Origin: Slackia sp.
Lineage (GTDB): Bacteria; Actinomycetota; Coriobacteriia; Coriobacteriales; Eggerthellaceae
Assembly: GCA_030527325.1 (NCBI GenBank)
Contig: JAUNBA010000003.1
Location: forward strand, 1-64,000
Reading direction: 5' to 3'
Length of the DNA: 64,000 nt
Part shown: positions 24,838-35,304 of the stretch, piece after piece
How positions within the stretch are numbered: the stretch's first letter is position 1
How the letters are laid out: every line of letters begins with the position of its first letter
Program-made: the position numbers and the translations under genes
The notes under the pieces: generated by a model
What the model was told of the DNA's origin: nothing
The model's database searches: none
Seen by the model: the letters and a program-made list of their open reading frames with translations, nothing else

Positions 24838-25518
24838 ATGCAAGTCGAGCTTCTGTATCATACGCCCGATCCCGAGCGCGCCATCGCTACGGCGGCGCGC
24901 CTGTGCTATGCCCCGGTGGGGGCTTCCGAACTGATGGAGACCATGCCGCCCGAGCGTGTCGAAAGCGTGCTGTCCACCATCATGAAAAGCGGCCACTTCT
25001 CGACTCTCGAGCATGCGAGCTACACGTTCGCGGTCGACGGCGTCTCGCGCGCGTTGACCCATCAGCTGGTGCGTCATCGTCTGGCCAGCTTCAACCAGCA
25101 GTCGCAGCGCTACGTCAAGTTCGAAGACGGCCTCGCCACGGTTAAGCCCGCCACCGTAGCGGACGGCGCGGACGCCGAGCGCATCTTCGACGAGGCGGTG
25201 CAGGCGGCCTACGATGCCTACTGCAAGCTTTTGGAGGCGGGGGTTCCCGCCGAAGACGCGCGCTATCTTCTGCCCAACGCGGCGGAAACGAAAATCGTGA
25301 TCACGATGAATGTGCGCGAGCTGCTTCATTTCTTCGAGCTGCGTTGCTGCAATCGCGCGCAATGGGAAATCCGCGACCTCGCGTGGAAGATGCTCGAACT
25401 GGTGCGGCCCACTGCGCCGTACGTCTTCATGGACGCCGGCCCCTCATGCGTGCGCGGTCGCTGCAGCGAAGGTAAGATGACCTGCGGAAATCCCTATCCG
25501 AAAGCGGTGCGTTCCTAG
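24838..25518 (+). CDS. thyX: Flavin-dependent thymidylate synthase
   Basis: Makes dTMP from dUMP with FAD and methylene-tetrahydrofolate; 226 aa. The ThyX motif RHRLASFNQQSQRY is present, together with LLPNAAETKIVITMNVRELLHFF. An ATG at 24811 is possible, but ATG 24838 is closest to the purine-rich AAAGAAAGGGGGAG and gives the usual N-terminus. Confidence 0.97.
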   Translation: MQVELLYHTPDPERAIATAARLCYAPVGASELMETMPPERVESVLSTIMKSGHFSTLEHASYTFAVDGVSRALTHQLVRHRLASFNQQSQRYVKFEDGLATVKPATVADGADAERIFDEAVQAAYDAYCKLLEAGVPAEDARYLLPNAAETKIVITMNVRELLHFFELRCCNRAQWEIRDLAWKMLELVRPTAPYVFMDAGPSCVRGRCSEGKMTCGNPYPKAVRS

Positions 25519-26633
25519 TGGGCGCCAAGCAAAGCGAACTCAAGCGCGCATTCGCCGAGGACGGCGCGCATAAAACCCATGTGGGCGGCCAGGCCTTGAT
25601 CGAGGGCGTCATGATGCGCGGCAAGTACAACTGGGCCGCGGCGGTGCGCGAACCTTCGGGCGCGGTGTACGTCGAGGAACATGAACTGGCCAGCGGGCGC
25701 GCCCGCCATGCCTGGCTGTATTGGCCTATCGTGCGCGGATGCCGCGCTTTCGTGGAAAGCCTCGTGCTCGGCTATAAGGCGCTCGAGGTCGCCGCCCTGC
25801 ATGCGTTCGGCGACGAGGAATCCCAGGCGGAGAAAAACGACGTCGACGTCGCGCGTGCAGCCGCCGGCAACGCGTCCGCTGCATCGTGCGAAGTCGATGC
25901 CGCCGCCGAGACGGCGAGCTCGCCCGACGCTTCGGCGGATGAGAATGCGTCGTCGGGGTTCGGCAAAAAGGAGATGGCCTTCTCTATGGCGCTCGGCCTC
26001 GCCCTCGGCGTCGTGCTGTTCATCGTGGCTCCCGCCCTGATCGCGAATCTGCTGGTGGGCGAGTACGACGAGCATACGTTGGCGTGGAACATCGTGGACG
26101 GTCTCGTACGCGTGGCCGTATTCGTCTTCTATATCTGGCTGATAGGCCGCATGGAGGACATCAAGCGCATGTTCGGCTACCACGGAGCCGAACACAAGAC
26201 CATCCATTGCTTCGAACACGGTTTGCCGCTCACGCCCGATAACGCCCGCGCGTTTCCCCGCTTGCACGTGCGCTGCGGCACGGCGTTTCTCATCATGGTG
26301 ATGCTGATCGCCATCATGGTGTATACCGTGACGCCCTTGAACGCGCTGATCGCCGCATGGGGCGTGCCCGACGGCCCGGCGAAGCTCGCCTTGGTCATCG
26401 CCGCGCGCATCCTCCTGATGCCTCTCATCGCAGGCATCAGTTACGAGATCACGGTGAAGTGGGCTGGAAGCCATCCGGAAAATCCCCTGGTCAAGGTAAT
26501 CTTGTGGCCGGGTATGCAAATGCAGAAGCTGACGACGCGCGAGCCCGACGACGGGCAGATCGAGTGCGCCATAGCCGCTATGCAGAAGGTGCTCGAGCGC
26601 GAACGGGCGCAAGCGCAGGCGGCCGAAGCGTAG
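25518..26633 (+). CDS. YqhQ-type DUF1385 membrane protein
   Basis: A 371-aa protein starting at GTG 25518, which overlaps the thyX stop by one base. It has the DUF1385 hallmark HVGGQALIEGVMMRGKYNWA near the N-terminus, EHKTIHCFEHG, and about 4-5 membrane helices. An acidic insert (about residues 105-150) varies between relatives. Function is unknown; in several phyla it neighbours prfA/prmC, which is not the case here. Confidence 0.88.
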   Translation: MGAKQSELKRAFAEDGAHKTHVGGQALIEGVMMRGKYNWAAAVREPSGAVYVEEHELASGRARHAWLYWPIVRGCRAFVESLVLGYKALEVAALHAFGDEESQAEKNDVDVARAAAGNASAASCEVDAAAETASSPDASADENASSGFGKKEMAFSMALGLALGVVLFIVAPALIANLLVGEYDEHTLAWNIVDGLVRVAVFVFYIWLIGRMEDIKRMFGYHGAEHKTIHCFEHGLPLTPDNARAFPRLHVRCGTAFLIMVMLIAIMVYTVTPLNALIAAWGVPDGPAKLALVIAARILLMPLIAGISYEITVKWAGSHPENPLVKVILWPGMQMQKLTTREPDDGQIECAIAAMQKVLERERAQAQAAEA

Positions 26634-26662
26634 CGTCGCCGCAGCCATACGGACGTCTTGAG

Positions 26663-26694
26663 GAAGGCGGCTCTTCGTTAGAAGGGCCGCCTTC
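26663..26694 (+). terminator. Terminator after the DUF1385 gene
   Basis: GAAGGCGGC (26663-26671) / GCCGCCTTC (26686-26694), 9 bp perfect; the tail is weak in T. Confidence 0.6.
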
Positions 26695-26700
26695 GTGCAT

Positions 26701-26722
26701 CTTAATGCAATCTTAATGCGGC
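26701..26722 (+). promoter_or_regulatory. 11-bp direct repeats, candidate KdpE site
   Basis: CTTAATGCAAT (26701-26711) is followed directly by CTTAATGCGGC (26712-26722). Tandem 11-bp repeats are the usual target layout for OmpR/PhoB-family regulators such as KdpE, encoded at the end of this operon. A weaker third copy may be CCTAACATCGC (26733-26743). Confidence 0.5.
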
Positions 26723-26772
26723 GGGCGCTTTCCCTAACATCGCGTTAACGGGAACTTCCATATCGTATGCAG

Positions 26773-26899
26773 GCGAGCCGAGGGGCGCATGCGCGCATCA
26801 CTCGGCTCGCTTGCGCGAGGCGGGCTTTCCCTTGGCCGCCTCGCCGCCCGAAGGCGGATCGATGCGCAAGCGGGCTCTACCGCGACGGGCGAACCCGTC
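26773..26899 (+). ncRNA. Strongly folded leader of the kdp operon
   Basis: Four nested or consecutive perfect stems can be drawn: 26773-26782 with 26801-26810 (10 bp); an outer stem 26810-26816 with 26864-26870 (7 bp) enclosing 26816-26823/26836-26843 (8 bp) and 26844-26848/26853-26857 (5 bp, CGAA loop), a three-way junction; then 26884-26889/26894-26899 (6 bp, CGAA loop). The last is 22 bases before kdpF. No ydaO-type c-di-AMP riboswitch motif is visible. It may be an unrecognised regulatory RNA, or simply GC-rich DNA that folds easily. Confidence 0.4.
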
Positions 26900-26921
26900 A
26901 TGCGAAGAAAGGACGATATCC

Positions 26922-27014
26922 ATGGAAGTCGTAACGGGATGCGTCGGCGCTTTAGGCGTCGTCGCAGCTCTTTACTTGTTCTACGTGCTGCTTCAGGGAG
27001 GGGATGAAAGGTGA
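26922..27014 (+). CDS. kdpF: KdpF small subunit of the K+-ATPase
   Basis: A 30-aa single-helix protein (MEVVTGCVGALGVVAALYLF then a short tail), the normal KdpF size. GAAGAAAGGA precedes the ATG. It stabilises the KdpABC complex. Its stop overlaps the kdpA GTG start. Confidence 0.85.
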   Translation: MEVVTGCVGALGVVAALYLFYVLLQGGDER

Positions 27015-28786
27015 TCGATGAAATCACTGAATATGCCGTATATGTGGCTTTTCTTGTTGCATGCGCGATACCTCTTTCAGCGTACATCAACAAGGTGATG
27101 GCGGGCGAGAAGCATCTTTTGAGCTGCATTGTCGCGCCTGTCGAGCGTTTCGCATGCCGCATCATGGGCATCGACGCTTCCGAGCAGATGAATTGGAAGA
27201 CCTATCTGGCGACCGCGCTCATCTTCTCGATCATTTCCTTCGTGGCCTTGATGGCCATACTGATGCTTCAGGGCGTGCTTCCTTTCAACCCCGAGGGCCT
27301 CGCGGGCCTTTCGTGGGATCTCGCGTTCAATACCACGGCGAGCTTCGTGACCAACACGAACTGGCAGTCGTATTCGGGCGAATCCGCGCTGAGCTACTTC
27401 TCTCAGGCCATCGGTTTGACCGTCCAGAATTTCGTGACGCCCGCCGTGGGCATGGCGGTGCTGTTCGCGCTGTTCCGCGGCCTGGTCGCGCAGAATAGCG
27501 AAGGTCTCGGCTCGTTTTGGACCGATGTCGTCCGCGCGCTTTTGGGCGTCTTGCTCCCGTTGTCGCTCGTGCTCGCGGTCGTCGATGTGTGGCAGGGGTC
27601 TCCCCAGAACGTCGATGAGTATCAGACCACGCAGCTCGTCGAGCCGGTCGGCTTGACGGCCGACGGCGATATCGTCGATGCCGACGACCCCGAGGCCGTC
27701 AGCGTGGTCGATGAAATGGCTGTGCCTATGGGGCCGCAGGCGAGCCAGGTCGCCATCAAGCAGCTCGGCACCAACGGCGGCGGCTACAACGGCGTGAATT
27801 CGGCGAGCCCGCTGGAGAACCCGACGCCTTTGACCAACCTGCTGCAGTGCGTGAGCCTGCTGCTGATCCCCGTCGCTTTGGTGTTCTCGTTCGGCCGCTT
27901 CGTCAACGACCGCCGACAGGGCCGCGCGATCTTCTTCTCGATGTTCGCGGTGTTTTTGGTCGCGCTGTTCACGGTCGGCTATTTCGAGCTGGCGGGCACG
28001 CCGCAGCTCGCGCAAAACGGCGCCGTCTATATGGGCCAGGAGGGCCAGTCGGGCGGCAATATGGAAGGCAAGGAAGTGCGCTTCGGCGTGACCGATTCGG
28101 CGCTGTGGGCAACGTTCACCACGGCCGCGTCCAACGGCTCGGTCAACTCCATGCATGACTCCTACACGCCGATCGGCGGCATGGTTCCCATGATCCTCAT
28201 GCAGCTCGGCGAGATCATCTTCGGCGGCATCGGCTGCGGTCTGTATTCCATGATCGGATTCGTCATCCTGACCGTGTTCATCGCAGGCTTGATGGTGGGT
28301 CGCACGCCCGAGTATCTGGGTAAGAAGATCGGACCCAAGGAGATGCGCATGGCGGTCGTGCTGGCCATCTGCACGCCGGTGGTCATTTTGGTGGGCGCGG
28401 CGGCTTTGTGCCTCGACCCCGCGACGCAGGCCAGTTTGAACAACGGCGGCCCGCACGGATTCTCCGAGGTCTTGTATGTGGCGACGTCCGCGGGCGGCAA
28501 TAACGGCTCGGCTTTCGCGGGTATGAACTGCAACACGCCGTTTATCAACACGGTGCTCGGCCTTGAGATGCTGGCGAATCGCTTCGTTCCTATGGCGGCC
28601 GCCTTGTGTTTGGCGGGAAGCCTGGCGTCGCGTCAGAAGGTCGCGGCCTCGGCCGGCACGCTTTCCACGTCGAACGGCATGTTCGTGTTCCTGCTCATTC
28701 TGATCGTGGTGCTGGTCGCTGCGCTGTCCATGTTCCCGGCGTTGGCTCTCGGTCCTATCGCCGAGCAGCTCCAGATGGTTTTGTAA
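27011..28786 (+). CDS. kdpA: Potassium-transporting ATPase subunit A
   Basis: The K+-binding channel-like subunit, 591 aa, with about 10 membrane helices. Selectivity segments are visible: [27 protein letters not shown] and [15 protein letters not shown]. The GTG start at 27011 (GTGATCGATGAA) overlaps the kdpF stop by 4 bases. Confidence 0.97.
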   Translation: MIDEITEYAVYVAFLVACAIPLSAYINKVMAGEKHLLSCIVAPVERFACRIMGIDASEQMNWKTYLATALIFSIISFVALMAILMLQGVLPFNPEGLAGLSWDLAFNTTASFVTNTNWQSYSGESALSYFSQAIGLTVQNFVTPAVGMAVLFALFRGLVAQNSEGLGSFWTDVVRALLGVLLPLSLVLAVVDVWQGSPQNVDEYQTTQLVEPVGLTADGDIVDADDPEAVSVVDEMAVPMGPQASQVAIKQLGTNGGGYNGVNSASPLENPTPLTNLLQCVSLLLIPVALVFSFGRFVNDRRQGRAIFFSMFAVFLVALFTVGYFELAGTPQLAQNGAVYMGQEGQSGGNMEGKEVRFGVTDSALWATFTTAASNGSVNSMHDSYTPIGGMVPMILMQLGEIIFGGIGCGLYSMIGFVILTVFIAGLMVGRTPEYLGKKIGPKEMRMAVVLAICTPVVILVGAAALCLDPATQASLNNGGPHGFSEVLYVATSAGGNNGSAFAGMNCNTPFINTVLGLEMLANRFVPMAAALCLAGSLASRQKVAASAGTLSTSNGMFVFLLILIVVLVAALSMFPALALGPIAEQLQMVL

Positions 28787-28806
28787 AGAAAGGGTGTGAC
28801 GTAAAG

Positions 28807-30915
28807 GTGCAATCCGTTTCCAAGACGGCCGACGACCCGCGCGCTCAGGCGAAGCGCGCCATCTCGGGAGCCTTCGCCAAGCTCGCGTTTCGCGAACAGG
28901 CGAAAAACCCTGTCATGCTGATGGTGTACATCTCGGCCATTTTGACTACGGTCCTGTTCGGCCTGAGCCTGTTCGGCGTGGCCGATTCGAAGCCCGGCTA
29001 CATTTGCGCGATCGCCGTCGTCTTGTGGCTGACCGTGCTGTTCGCGAATTTCGCCGAGTCGCTGGCCGAAGGCCGCGGCAAGGCGCAGGCCGACAGCCTG
29101 CGCGCGGCTAAAAAGGACGTCGTGGCCCGCAAGCTCAACGACGGCCTTGCCGCCCGCGGCAGCCACGAGGCCGACCCCGCCGCGTTCTACGAGCGCGAGG
29201 CCGTGGAGATGGCGTCGAGCGAGCTGGGCCGCGAGGACGTGGTGTTCGTGCGCGCCGGCGACCAGATTCCCGCTGACGGCGAGGTTATCGTAGGCGCCGC
29301 ATCGGTCGACGAATCGGCTATCACGGGCGAGTCGGCTCCGGTCATCCGCGAATCGGGCGGAGACCGCTCCAGCGTCACGGGCGGCACCACGGTGCTTTCC
29401 GACTGGCTGGTCGTGCGCGTGACCCAGGAGCGCGGCAAAAGCTTCCTCGACCAGATGATATCCATGGTCGAGGCGGCTTCCCGCAAGCGTACCCCCAACG
29501 AGATCGCCTTGCAGATCCTGCTGGTGGCGCTGACCATCGTGTTTCTGCTGGTCACCATGTCTTTGTTCACGTTCAGCGATTTCGGCGCCCAGTTGGCCGA
29601 TATGTCCAACCCGACCACGATCACCAGCCTGGTCGCCCTGTTCGTCTGCCTTGCTCCCACCACCATCGGCGCGCTGCTGTCCGCCATCGGCATCGCAGGC
29701 ATGAGCCGCCTCAACCGCGCCAACGTGCTTGCGATGAGCGGTCGCGCCGTCGAGGCCGCAGGCGACGTCGACATTCTGATGCTCGACAAGACCGGCACCA
29801 TCACCTTGGGCAATCGCCAGGCGTGCGAGTTCGTTGCGGTGGACGGCGCGACCGAGGAAGAGCTGGCCGACGCGGCGCAGCTCGCCAGCTTGACCGACGA
29901 GACTCCCGAAGGCCGCTCGGTCGTGGTGCTCGCCAAGGAGCGTTTCGGCATCCGCGGCCGCGATCTTGCCGGTGCGGGCATGGAGAGCATTCCGTTCACG
30001 GCCCAGACGCGCATGAGCGGCGTGAACTTCGACGGCCATGAGATCCGCAAGGGCGCGGCCGACGCCGTCTGCGCCTACGTGGAATCCTACGGCGGCACCT
30101 ACAGCGAAGAATGCCGCCGCGCCGTCGAGGAGATATCGCGTGCGGGCGGCACGCCGCTTCTGGTGGCGCGCGACCATGTGATCTTGGGCGTGATCTACCT
30201 CAAGGACATCGTGAAGCAGGGCATCAAGGAGAATTTCGCCAGCCTGCGCAAGATGGGCATCAAGACCATCATGATCACGGGCGACAATCCCATGACGGCC
30301 GCCGCGATCGCCGCGGAGGCGGGCGTGGACGACTTTTTGGCCGAAGCGACGCCCGAAAGCAAGCTCGCGGCCATCCGCCAGTACCAGGCCGAGGGCCATA
30401 TGGTGGCCATGACCGGCGACGGCACCAACGATGCGCCGGCGCTTGCGCAGGCCGACGTGGCCGTGGCGATGAACTCCGGCACCCAGGCCGCCAAAGAGGC
30501 GGGCAACATGGTGGACTTGGATTCCAATCCCACCAAGCTGATCGACGTGGTGCGCATCGGCAAGCAGCTGCTCATGACGCGCGGCAGCCTGACGACGTTT
30601 TCCATCGCCAACGACTTGGCCAAGTACTTCGCCATCATCCCGGCGCTGTTCGTGGGCCTGTATCCGCAGCTCGACGTGCTCAACATCATGCATCTGGCGA
30701 GCCCTGAATCGGCCATCTTGTCCGCGATCATCTATAACGCCCTCATCATCGTGGTCTTGATCCCGCTGGCACTGAAGGGCGTGAAGTACCGCGAGGTGTC
30801 CTCCGGCAAGCTGCTTTCGCACAATTTGCTGGTGTACGGCTTGGGCGGCATCATTCTTCCCTTTATCGCCATCAAGGTCATCGACGTGATCCTCGTGGCA
30901 TTGGGTTTGGCGTAG
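28807..30915 (+). CDS. kdpB: Potassium-transporting P-type ATPase subunit B
   Basis: Catalytic P-type ATPase, 702 aa. The phosphorylated Asp lies in [11 protein letters not shown]; also [12 protein letters not shown] and [19 protein letters not shown]. The frame is open far upstream into kdpA; GTG 28807 was chosen because it follows AAAGAAAGGG and gives the expected length. Confidence 0.97.
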   Translation: MQSVSKTADDPRAQAKRAISGAFAKLAFREQAKNPVMLMVYISAILTTVLFGLSLFGVADSKPGYICAIAVVLWLTVLFANFAESLAEGRGKAQADSLRAAKKDVVARKLNDGLAARGSHEADPAAFYEREAVEMASSELGREDVVFVRAGDQIPADGEVIVGAASVDESAITGESAPVIRESGGDRSSVTGGTTVLSDWLVVRVTQERGKSFLDQMISMVEAASRKRTPNEIALQILLVALTIVFLLVTMSLFTFSDFGAQLADMSNPTTITSLVALFVCLAPTTIGALLSAIGIAGMSRLNRANVLAMSGRAVEAAGDVDILMLDKTGTITLGNRQACEFVAVDGATEEELADAAQLASLTDETPEGRSVVVLAKERFGIRGRDLAGAGMESIPFTAQTRMSGVNFDGHEIRKGAADAVCAYVESYGGTYSEECRRAVEEISRAGGTPLLVARDHVILGVIYLKDIVKQGIKENFASLRKMGIKTIMITGDNPMTAAAIAAEAGVDDFLAEATPESKLAAIRQYQAEGHMVAMTGDGTNDAPALAQADVAVAMNSGTQAAKEAGNMVDLDSNPTKLIDVVRIGKQLLMTRGSLTTFSIANDLAKYFAIIPALFVGLYPQLDVLNIMHLASPESAILSAIIYNALIIVVLIPLALKGVKYREVSSGKLLSHNLLVYGLGGIILPFIAIKVIDVILVALGLA

Positions 30916-30934
30916 GCGAAAGGACGTGCGTATC

Positions 30935-31534
30935 ATGAAAAGCATGGCTCATTGGGCGAAGGGTCTGGCGCTGTTCGCGGCCGCTACGTTGGTGTGCGGC
31001 GTCGCCTACACCGCGGCGGTCACCGTGGTGGCGCAGGTCGCCTTCCCGTATCAGGCCAACGGCAGCTTCGTCGAAGGGTCCGACGGCAACCGCTACAGCA
31101 TGCTGATCGGCCAGTCGTATGCCGACGACGACCATATGTGGGGCCGCGTGCAGAACTACAACGCCGAGACGTTCGTCGACGAAGACGGCTCCGTGCGTCT
31201 GTGGGCCGGTCCCTCCAACATCAGCCCTGCCAGCGAGGACTTCGAGGCATCGGTGGCCGAGCGCGTCGCCGCAGTGCGCGCCGCGCATCCCGAGCACGCT
31301 TCCGACCCCGTGCCGAGCGATCTGGTGACCTGCTCGGGTTCGGGCCTCGATCCCCACATTTCCCCTGCGGCGGCCGAGTATCAGGTCGAGCGTCTCGCGG
31401 CTCATACCGGCAAGTCGGAAGGCGAGATTCGCGCCATCATCGACGAATGCACCGAGCGTCCCCAGTTCGGAATCCTGGGCGACGAAGCGGTGAACGTCCT
31501 GAAGGTCAACCTTATGTTGGATGGCGTTCTGTAA
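30935..31534 (+). CDS. kdpC: Potassium-transporting ATPase subunit C
   Basis: 199-aa KdpC: one N-terminal membrane helix and an extracytoplasmic domain with GPSNISPASEDF, DLVTCSGSGLDPHISPAAAEYQVERLA and LNVLMLDGVL-like end. ATG 30935 has better spacing from AAAGGA than GTG 30926. Confidence 0.96.
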   Translation: MKSMAHWAKGLALFAAATLVCGVAYTAAVTVVAQVAFPYQANGSFVEGSDGNRYSMLIGQSYADDDHMWGRVQNYNAETFVDEDGSVRLWAGPSNISPASEDFEASVAERVAAVRAAHPEHASDPVPSDLVTCSGSGLDPHISPAAAEYQVERLAAHTGKSEGEIRAIIDECTERPQFGILGDEAVNVLKVNLMLDGVL

Positions 31535-31553
31535 TATTCGCAAGAGCGGATGT

Positions 31554-31585
31554 CGAAGCGGGCAGGCACGGCGCCTGCCCCTTCG
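31554..31585 (+). terminator. Hairpin between kdpC and kdpD
   Basis: A 13-bp stem (CGAAG and GGGCAGGC paired with GCCTGCCC and CTTCG, one bulged C) followed by CGTTT. It probably lowers kdpDE expression relative to the pump genes. Confidence 0.6.
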
Positions 31586-31610
31586 CGTTTCACGATGAAA
31601 GCGAGGTCCG

Positions 31611-34340
31611 GTGGAATTGGACGGCTTGCGGCGCAACCCCGACGACCTGTTGCGGCGCATCAAGCAGGACGAGGAAAGCGAGAACGCGACGTTCGCGCGC
31701 CTCAAGATCTTTTTCGGTTACGCGGCGGGCGTGGGTAAGACGTACGCCATGCTGGAGGCGGCCCATGACGCGCTCGCCCAGGGCTTCGACGTGACGGTGG
31801 GCTACGTCGAGCCGCATCAGCGTCCGGCGACGCTGGCACTGCTCGACGGGCTCGAAAGCGTCGCGCCCATGCAGGTGCGCCATAAGGGCATCGTGCTCAA
31901 CGAATTCGACTTGGATGCCACGCTTGCGCGCCATCCTCAGATCGTGCTGGTCGACGAGCTGGCGCACACCAACGCCGAGGAATGCCGCCATAAGAAGCGC
32001 TACCAAGATGTCGAAGAACTGCTGCGCGCGGGCATCAACGTCTACACCACGATGAACGTGCAACACCTCGAAAGCCTGAACGACAAGGTTGCGGCCATCA
32101 CGCAGGTGATGGTGCGCGAGCGCGTGCCCGATCGCATTTTCGACCAGGCTTCGTCGGTCGAGTTGATCGATATCGAGCCCGAGGACCTGATCGATCGCCT
32201 GAATGCGGGCAAGATCTACCGCGACGAGCAGGCGTCGCGCGCTCTGTCGAACTTCTTCACGAAGAAGAACCTCGCCGCCTTGCGCGAAATCGCGTTGCGT
32301 CGCACGGCGGACAGGCTCAACAGGAATCCGCGTGCCGCGGGTCTCGACGTGGGCGATAGGGCGGCGGGCGCGGGCGAGGACGTGCTGCTGTATGTGACCG
32401 ATCGCGCGGGAGACGTGCGCGCCATCCGGGCGGCGGCCAATATGGCGCAGGCCTACCATGGTGACCTGGTGGCGCTCGTGGTGGAGTCCTCGTCGGCGCA
32501 GCGCGCCATGAACGCCAAGGACAAGGAGGCCTTGCGTTCGAACGTGTCTCTCGCCGAGGAATTGGGCGCGAAAACCGTGGTGGTGCAAGGTGACGATCCT
32601 GCGGTGCAGATAGCCCAATACGCGCCTGCCGCGGGCATCGGCCGCGTGGTCATGGGGTCGGCGGGCAACGAGGGCCGGTATTTCGGCTTCGGCGAAAGCT
32701 TGGTGAGCAGGCTCATGAAGCTTTCGCCCGGGCTTTCGGTGTCGCTCGTGCCCGAGCGCAACGTGCCGCGTAAGATGACGCGTCGCCTGCAATCGTCGGT
32801 GCTGCGTTTCTCGCTGCCCGACGTGTGGCTTGCGATGGGCGCCACGGCCGCTTCGTGCGTGATCGGCATGTTCGCGTTCGAAACGGGATTCGGCGCGTCG
32901 GTCGTGCCGATGGTGTTCCTGTTGTCCATCATCGTGGCGGCGCGGTTCGCGGGCACGGTCACGTACAGCCTGGCCGCCGCGTTGGCGGGTATGCTGGCGT
33001 ACAACTTCTTTTTCACCTATCCGCGTTTCACGTTCATGGCGAACGGATTGAGCTATCCGCTCATTTTCGTCTGTCTGGCTTTGGGCGGCTTTGTCATCTC
33101 GTTTCTGACGGTGCGCATGAAGACGCAGTCGGCCCAGGTGGCGCGTCGCGCTTACCGCACGGAGGTCCTTATCGAATCAAGCAGGAGCCTGCGGCGCGCC
33201 ACGACGGCCGATGAATGCCTCGCGATCGCGGCGGGCCAGGCGATGAAACTTTTGAACCGCCCAATCGTGATGTACGCGGTGGACGGGTCGGGGCGTATCG
33301 GCGCGCCCGCGCTGTTCGATATTCCCGGCACCGAAGGCAGCGAGACCGCGGCCACGCTGACCTGCGAGCGTGAACGCGGCGTGGCCGCCTGGGTCGCGGC
33401 CAACGACGAACGCGCGGGTGCGACGACGAACACGCTGGTCGATTCGAAATGCCTCTATCTGCCTATTCGCGGCGAGGCGTGCGTGCACGGCGTCGCGGGC
33501 GTGGCGTTGGCGCCCGACGAGGACGAGTTCGGCTCGTTCGAGAAAAACCTCCTCGGCGCCATTCTCGACGAGGCGGGCCAGACGCTCGACCGCATCCGTC
33601 TGTTCCAAGAGACCCAGGCGATGAAGGTGAAGGCCGAAACCGAGTCGTTGCGCTCGAATCTGCTGCGATCGGTGAGCCATGATCTGCGCACGCCGTTGAC
33701 GAGCATTTCGGGCAACGCCGAGGTGCTCATGGAAAGCGGCGCGCGGCTGAGCGACGCCCAGCGCGCCGCGCTCTACCGCGATATCCGCGATGATTCGCTG
33801 TGGCTGGTCGACCTGGTCGAGAACCTTTTGGCGGTCACGCGCGCCGAAGAGGGCAGGCTCGACCTGCATATCCAGCCCGAGGTGGTTTCCGATGTGGTCG
33901 AGGAGGCCGTGCGTCATTGCGAGCGGCACGCCGAAGGCCATACGATCGCGGTCGATTACGCCGACGATTTGATGCTCGCGTCGATGGACGCCCGTCTGGT
34001 GGTTCAGGTTCTGGTGAATCTGGTGGGCAATGCGGTCACGTACACGCCCGAAGGAAGTGCTGTGCGGGTATCGGTTCGCAGGCATGGGGGCCGCATCCGC
34101 ATCGACGTCGCCGACAACGGACCGGGCATCGCCGATGACGAGAAGGCGCATGTGTTCGACATGTTCTACAACGGATCGCAGGAACGCAGCGATCATCGGC
34201 GGGGGATGGGCTTGGGTCTGGCGTTGTGCAAATCGATCGTCGAGGCGCACGGCGGGCGCATCGGCGTGCGCGACGCCAGGCCGCACGGGTGCGTGTTCTG
34301 GTTCACGTTGCCTGCCGTCGATGTGGAGAATGTCGCGTGA
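31611..34340 (+). CDS. kdpD: Sensor histidine kinase KdpD
   Basis: Potassium/turgor sensor, 909 aa. The N-terminal KdpD domain has FGYAAGVGKTYAMLEAA (about 34-51) and DELAHTN, then a Usp-like domain (about 260-370), four membrane helices (about 405-505), a GAF-like region, the H box SHDLRTPLTSISGNAEVL, and the ATPase domain (NLVGNAVTYTP, DNGPGIADDE, GMGLGLALCKSI). GTG 31611 follows GCGAGG. Its stop is about 170 bases before kdpE. Confidence 0.96.
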   Translation: MELDGLRRNPDDLLRRIKQDEESENATFARLKIFFGYAAGVGKTYAMLEAAHDALAQGFDVTVGYVEPHQRPATLALLDGLESVAPMQVRHKGIVLNEFDLDATLARHPQIVLVDELAHTNAEECRHKKRYQDVEELLRAGINVYTTMNVQHLESLNDKVAAITQVMVRERVPDRIFDQASSVELIDIEPEDLIDRLNAGKIYRDEQASRALSNFFTKKNLAALREIALRRTADRLNRNPRAAGLDVGDRAAGAGEDVLLYVTDRAGDVRAIRAAANMAQAYHGDLVALVVESSSAQRAMNAKDKEALRSNVSLAEELGAKTVVVQGDDPAVQIAQYAPAAGIGRVVMGSAGNEGRYFGFGESLVSRLMKLSPGLSVSLVPERNVPRKMTRRLQSSVLRFSLPDVWLAMGATAASCVIGMFAFETGFGASVVPMVFLLSIIVAARFAGTVTYSLAAALAGMLAYNFFFTYPRFTFMANGLSYPLIFVCLALGGFVISFLTVRMKTQSAQVARRAYRTEVLIESSRSLRRATTADECLAIAAGQAMKLLNRPIVMYAVDGSGRIGAPALFDIPGTEGSETAATLTCERERGVAAWVAANDERAGATTNTLVDSKCLYLPIRGEACVHGVAGVALAPDEDEFGSFEKNLLGAILDEAGQTLDRIRLFQETQAMKVKAETESLRSNLLRSVSHDLRTPLTSISGNAEVLMESGARLSDAQRAALYRDIRDDSLWLVDLVENLLAVTRAEEGRLDLHIQPEVVSDVVEEAVRHCERHAEGHTIAVDYADDLMLASMDARLVVQVLVNLVGNAVTYTPEGSAVRVSVRRHGGRIRIDVADNGPGIADDEKAHVFDMFYNGSQERSDHRRGMGLGLALCKSIVEAHGGRIGVRDARPHGCVFWFTLPAVDVENVA

Positions 34341-34513
34341 TGCCCGCTTGACGGACGCGTAGCGTCGGGCACGCGCTCGAAGCGCGCTAAGATACGGTCG
34401 GTGTCTGCCGCATGCGGGCGCCGACCGTTTCGCGTCGTGCGGCGCATTCGCCGCGCTGCAAGACGCATTCGACGGCCCGCCACGGCGCGGGCCCATGGGA
34501 AAGGAAGGGATCT

Positions 34514-35227
34514 GTGGCCGCACCATCGGAAAACGCGCGGTTTTGCGTGCTGGTGATCGAGGACGATGCCGCCGTGCGCAACCTCATGACGATGACCCTC
34601 GATTTGCAGGGGTATCGTGTCGAGCAGGCCGATCGTGGCGCCGTGGGATTGATGGCTGCGGCTTCGGCCCGTCCCGACCTGGTCATTCTCGACCTCGGTC
34701 TGCCCGATATGGACGGGTCGGACGTCATTCGCAAGCTTCGCTCGTGGTCGCAGGTGCCTATTTTGGTGGTGTCCGCGCGTCTCGAGGATTCCGACAAGGT
34801 GGCCGCGCTCGATGCCGGGGCCGACGATTATATCGTCAAGCCGTTTTCCGTCGATGAACTGCTCGCGCGCATCAGGGTCGCGCTGCGCCGCGTCGAACGC
34901 GAACGGGCGAGCGTAAGCGATACGCCGGTCGATTGCTACGACAACGACGGGCTGCATATCGATTACGCGGCGGCCCGCGTCACGCGCGACGGCGAGGAAG
35001 TGCATCTCACGCCTATGGAATACAAGCTGCTGTGCGTGTTGGCGCGCAATGCGGGCAAGGTGCTCACGCACAACTATATATTGAAAGAGGTGTGGGGCAC
35101 GGCGCTGTCGTCCGACATGGCGAGCCTGCGCGTGTTCATGGCCACGTTGCGCAAGAAGATCGAAACCGACCCTTCGCATCCGAAATACATCCAGACGCAC
35201 GTGGGCATCGGGTATCGCATGTCGTAG
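34514..35227 (+). CDS. kdpE: Response regulator KdpE
   Basis: OmpR-family activator, 237 aa. Receiver domain with acidic pair EDD (16-18), phospho-acceptor D60 in VILDLGLPD and KPFSVDELLAR; C-terminal winged helix (LTPMEYKLLCVLARNAGKVLTH...VGIGYRMS). The GTG at 34514 follows GGAAGGGA. It likely binds the 11-bp repeats upstream of kdpF. Confidence 0.95.
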   Translation: MAAPSENARFCVLVIEDDAAVRNLMTMTLDLQGYRVEQADRGAVGLMAAASARPDLVILDLGLPDMDGSDVIRKLRSWSQVPILVVSARLEDSDKVAALDAGADDYIVKPFSVDELLARIRVALRRVERERASVSDTPVDCYDNDGLHIDYAAARVTRDGEEVHLTPMEYKLLCVLARNAGKVLTHNYILKEVWGTALSSDMASLRVFMATLRKKIETDPSHPKYIQTHVGIGYRMS

Positions 35228-35304
35228 CCGGCTGCCGCCTCGAATGCGCTTCGCCGCGCACGCGGGCCGGGCGACGGCGCCATGCTCGCCCGCCGGGCTC
35301 GAGG

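Noticed and set aside
26773-26899. ydaO-type c-di-AMP riboswitch before kdp
   Set aside because: The expected conserved sequence blocks of that class are not visible, so only a generic structured leader is claimed.
28633-30945. A 770-codon minus-strand frame opposite kdpB
   Set aside because: Shadow frame; KdpB motifs are unambiguous on the plus strand.
35228-35304. Shared terminator between kdpE and the mscS-like gene
   Set aside because: Only a 7-bp stem with a long loop and no T-run on either strand can be drawn; not convincing.
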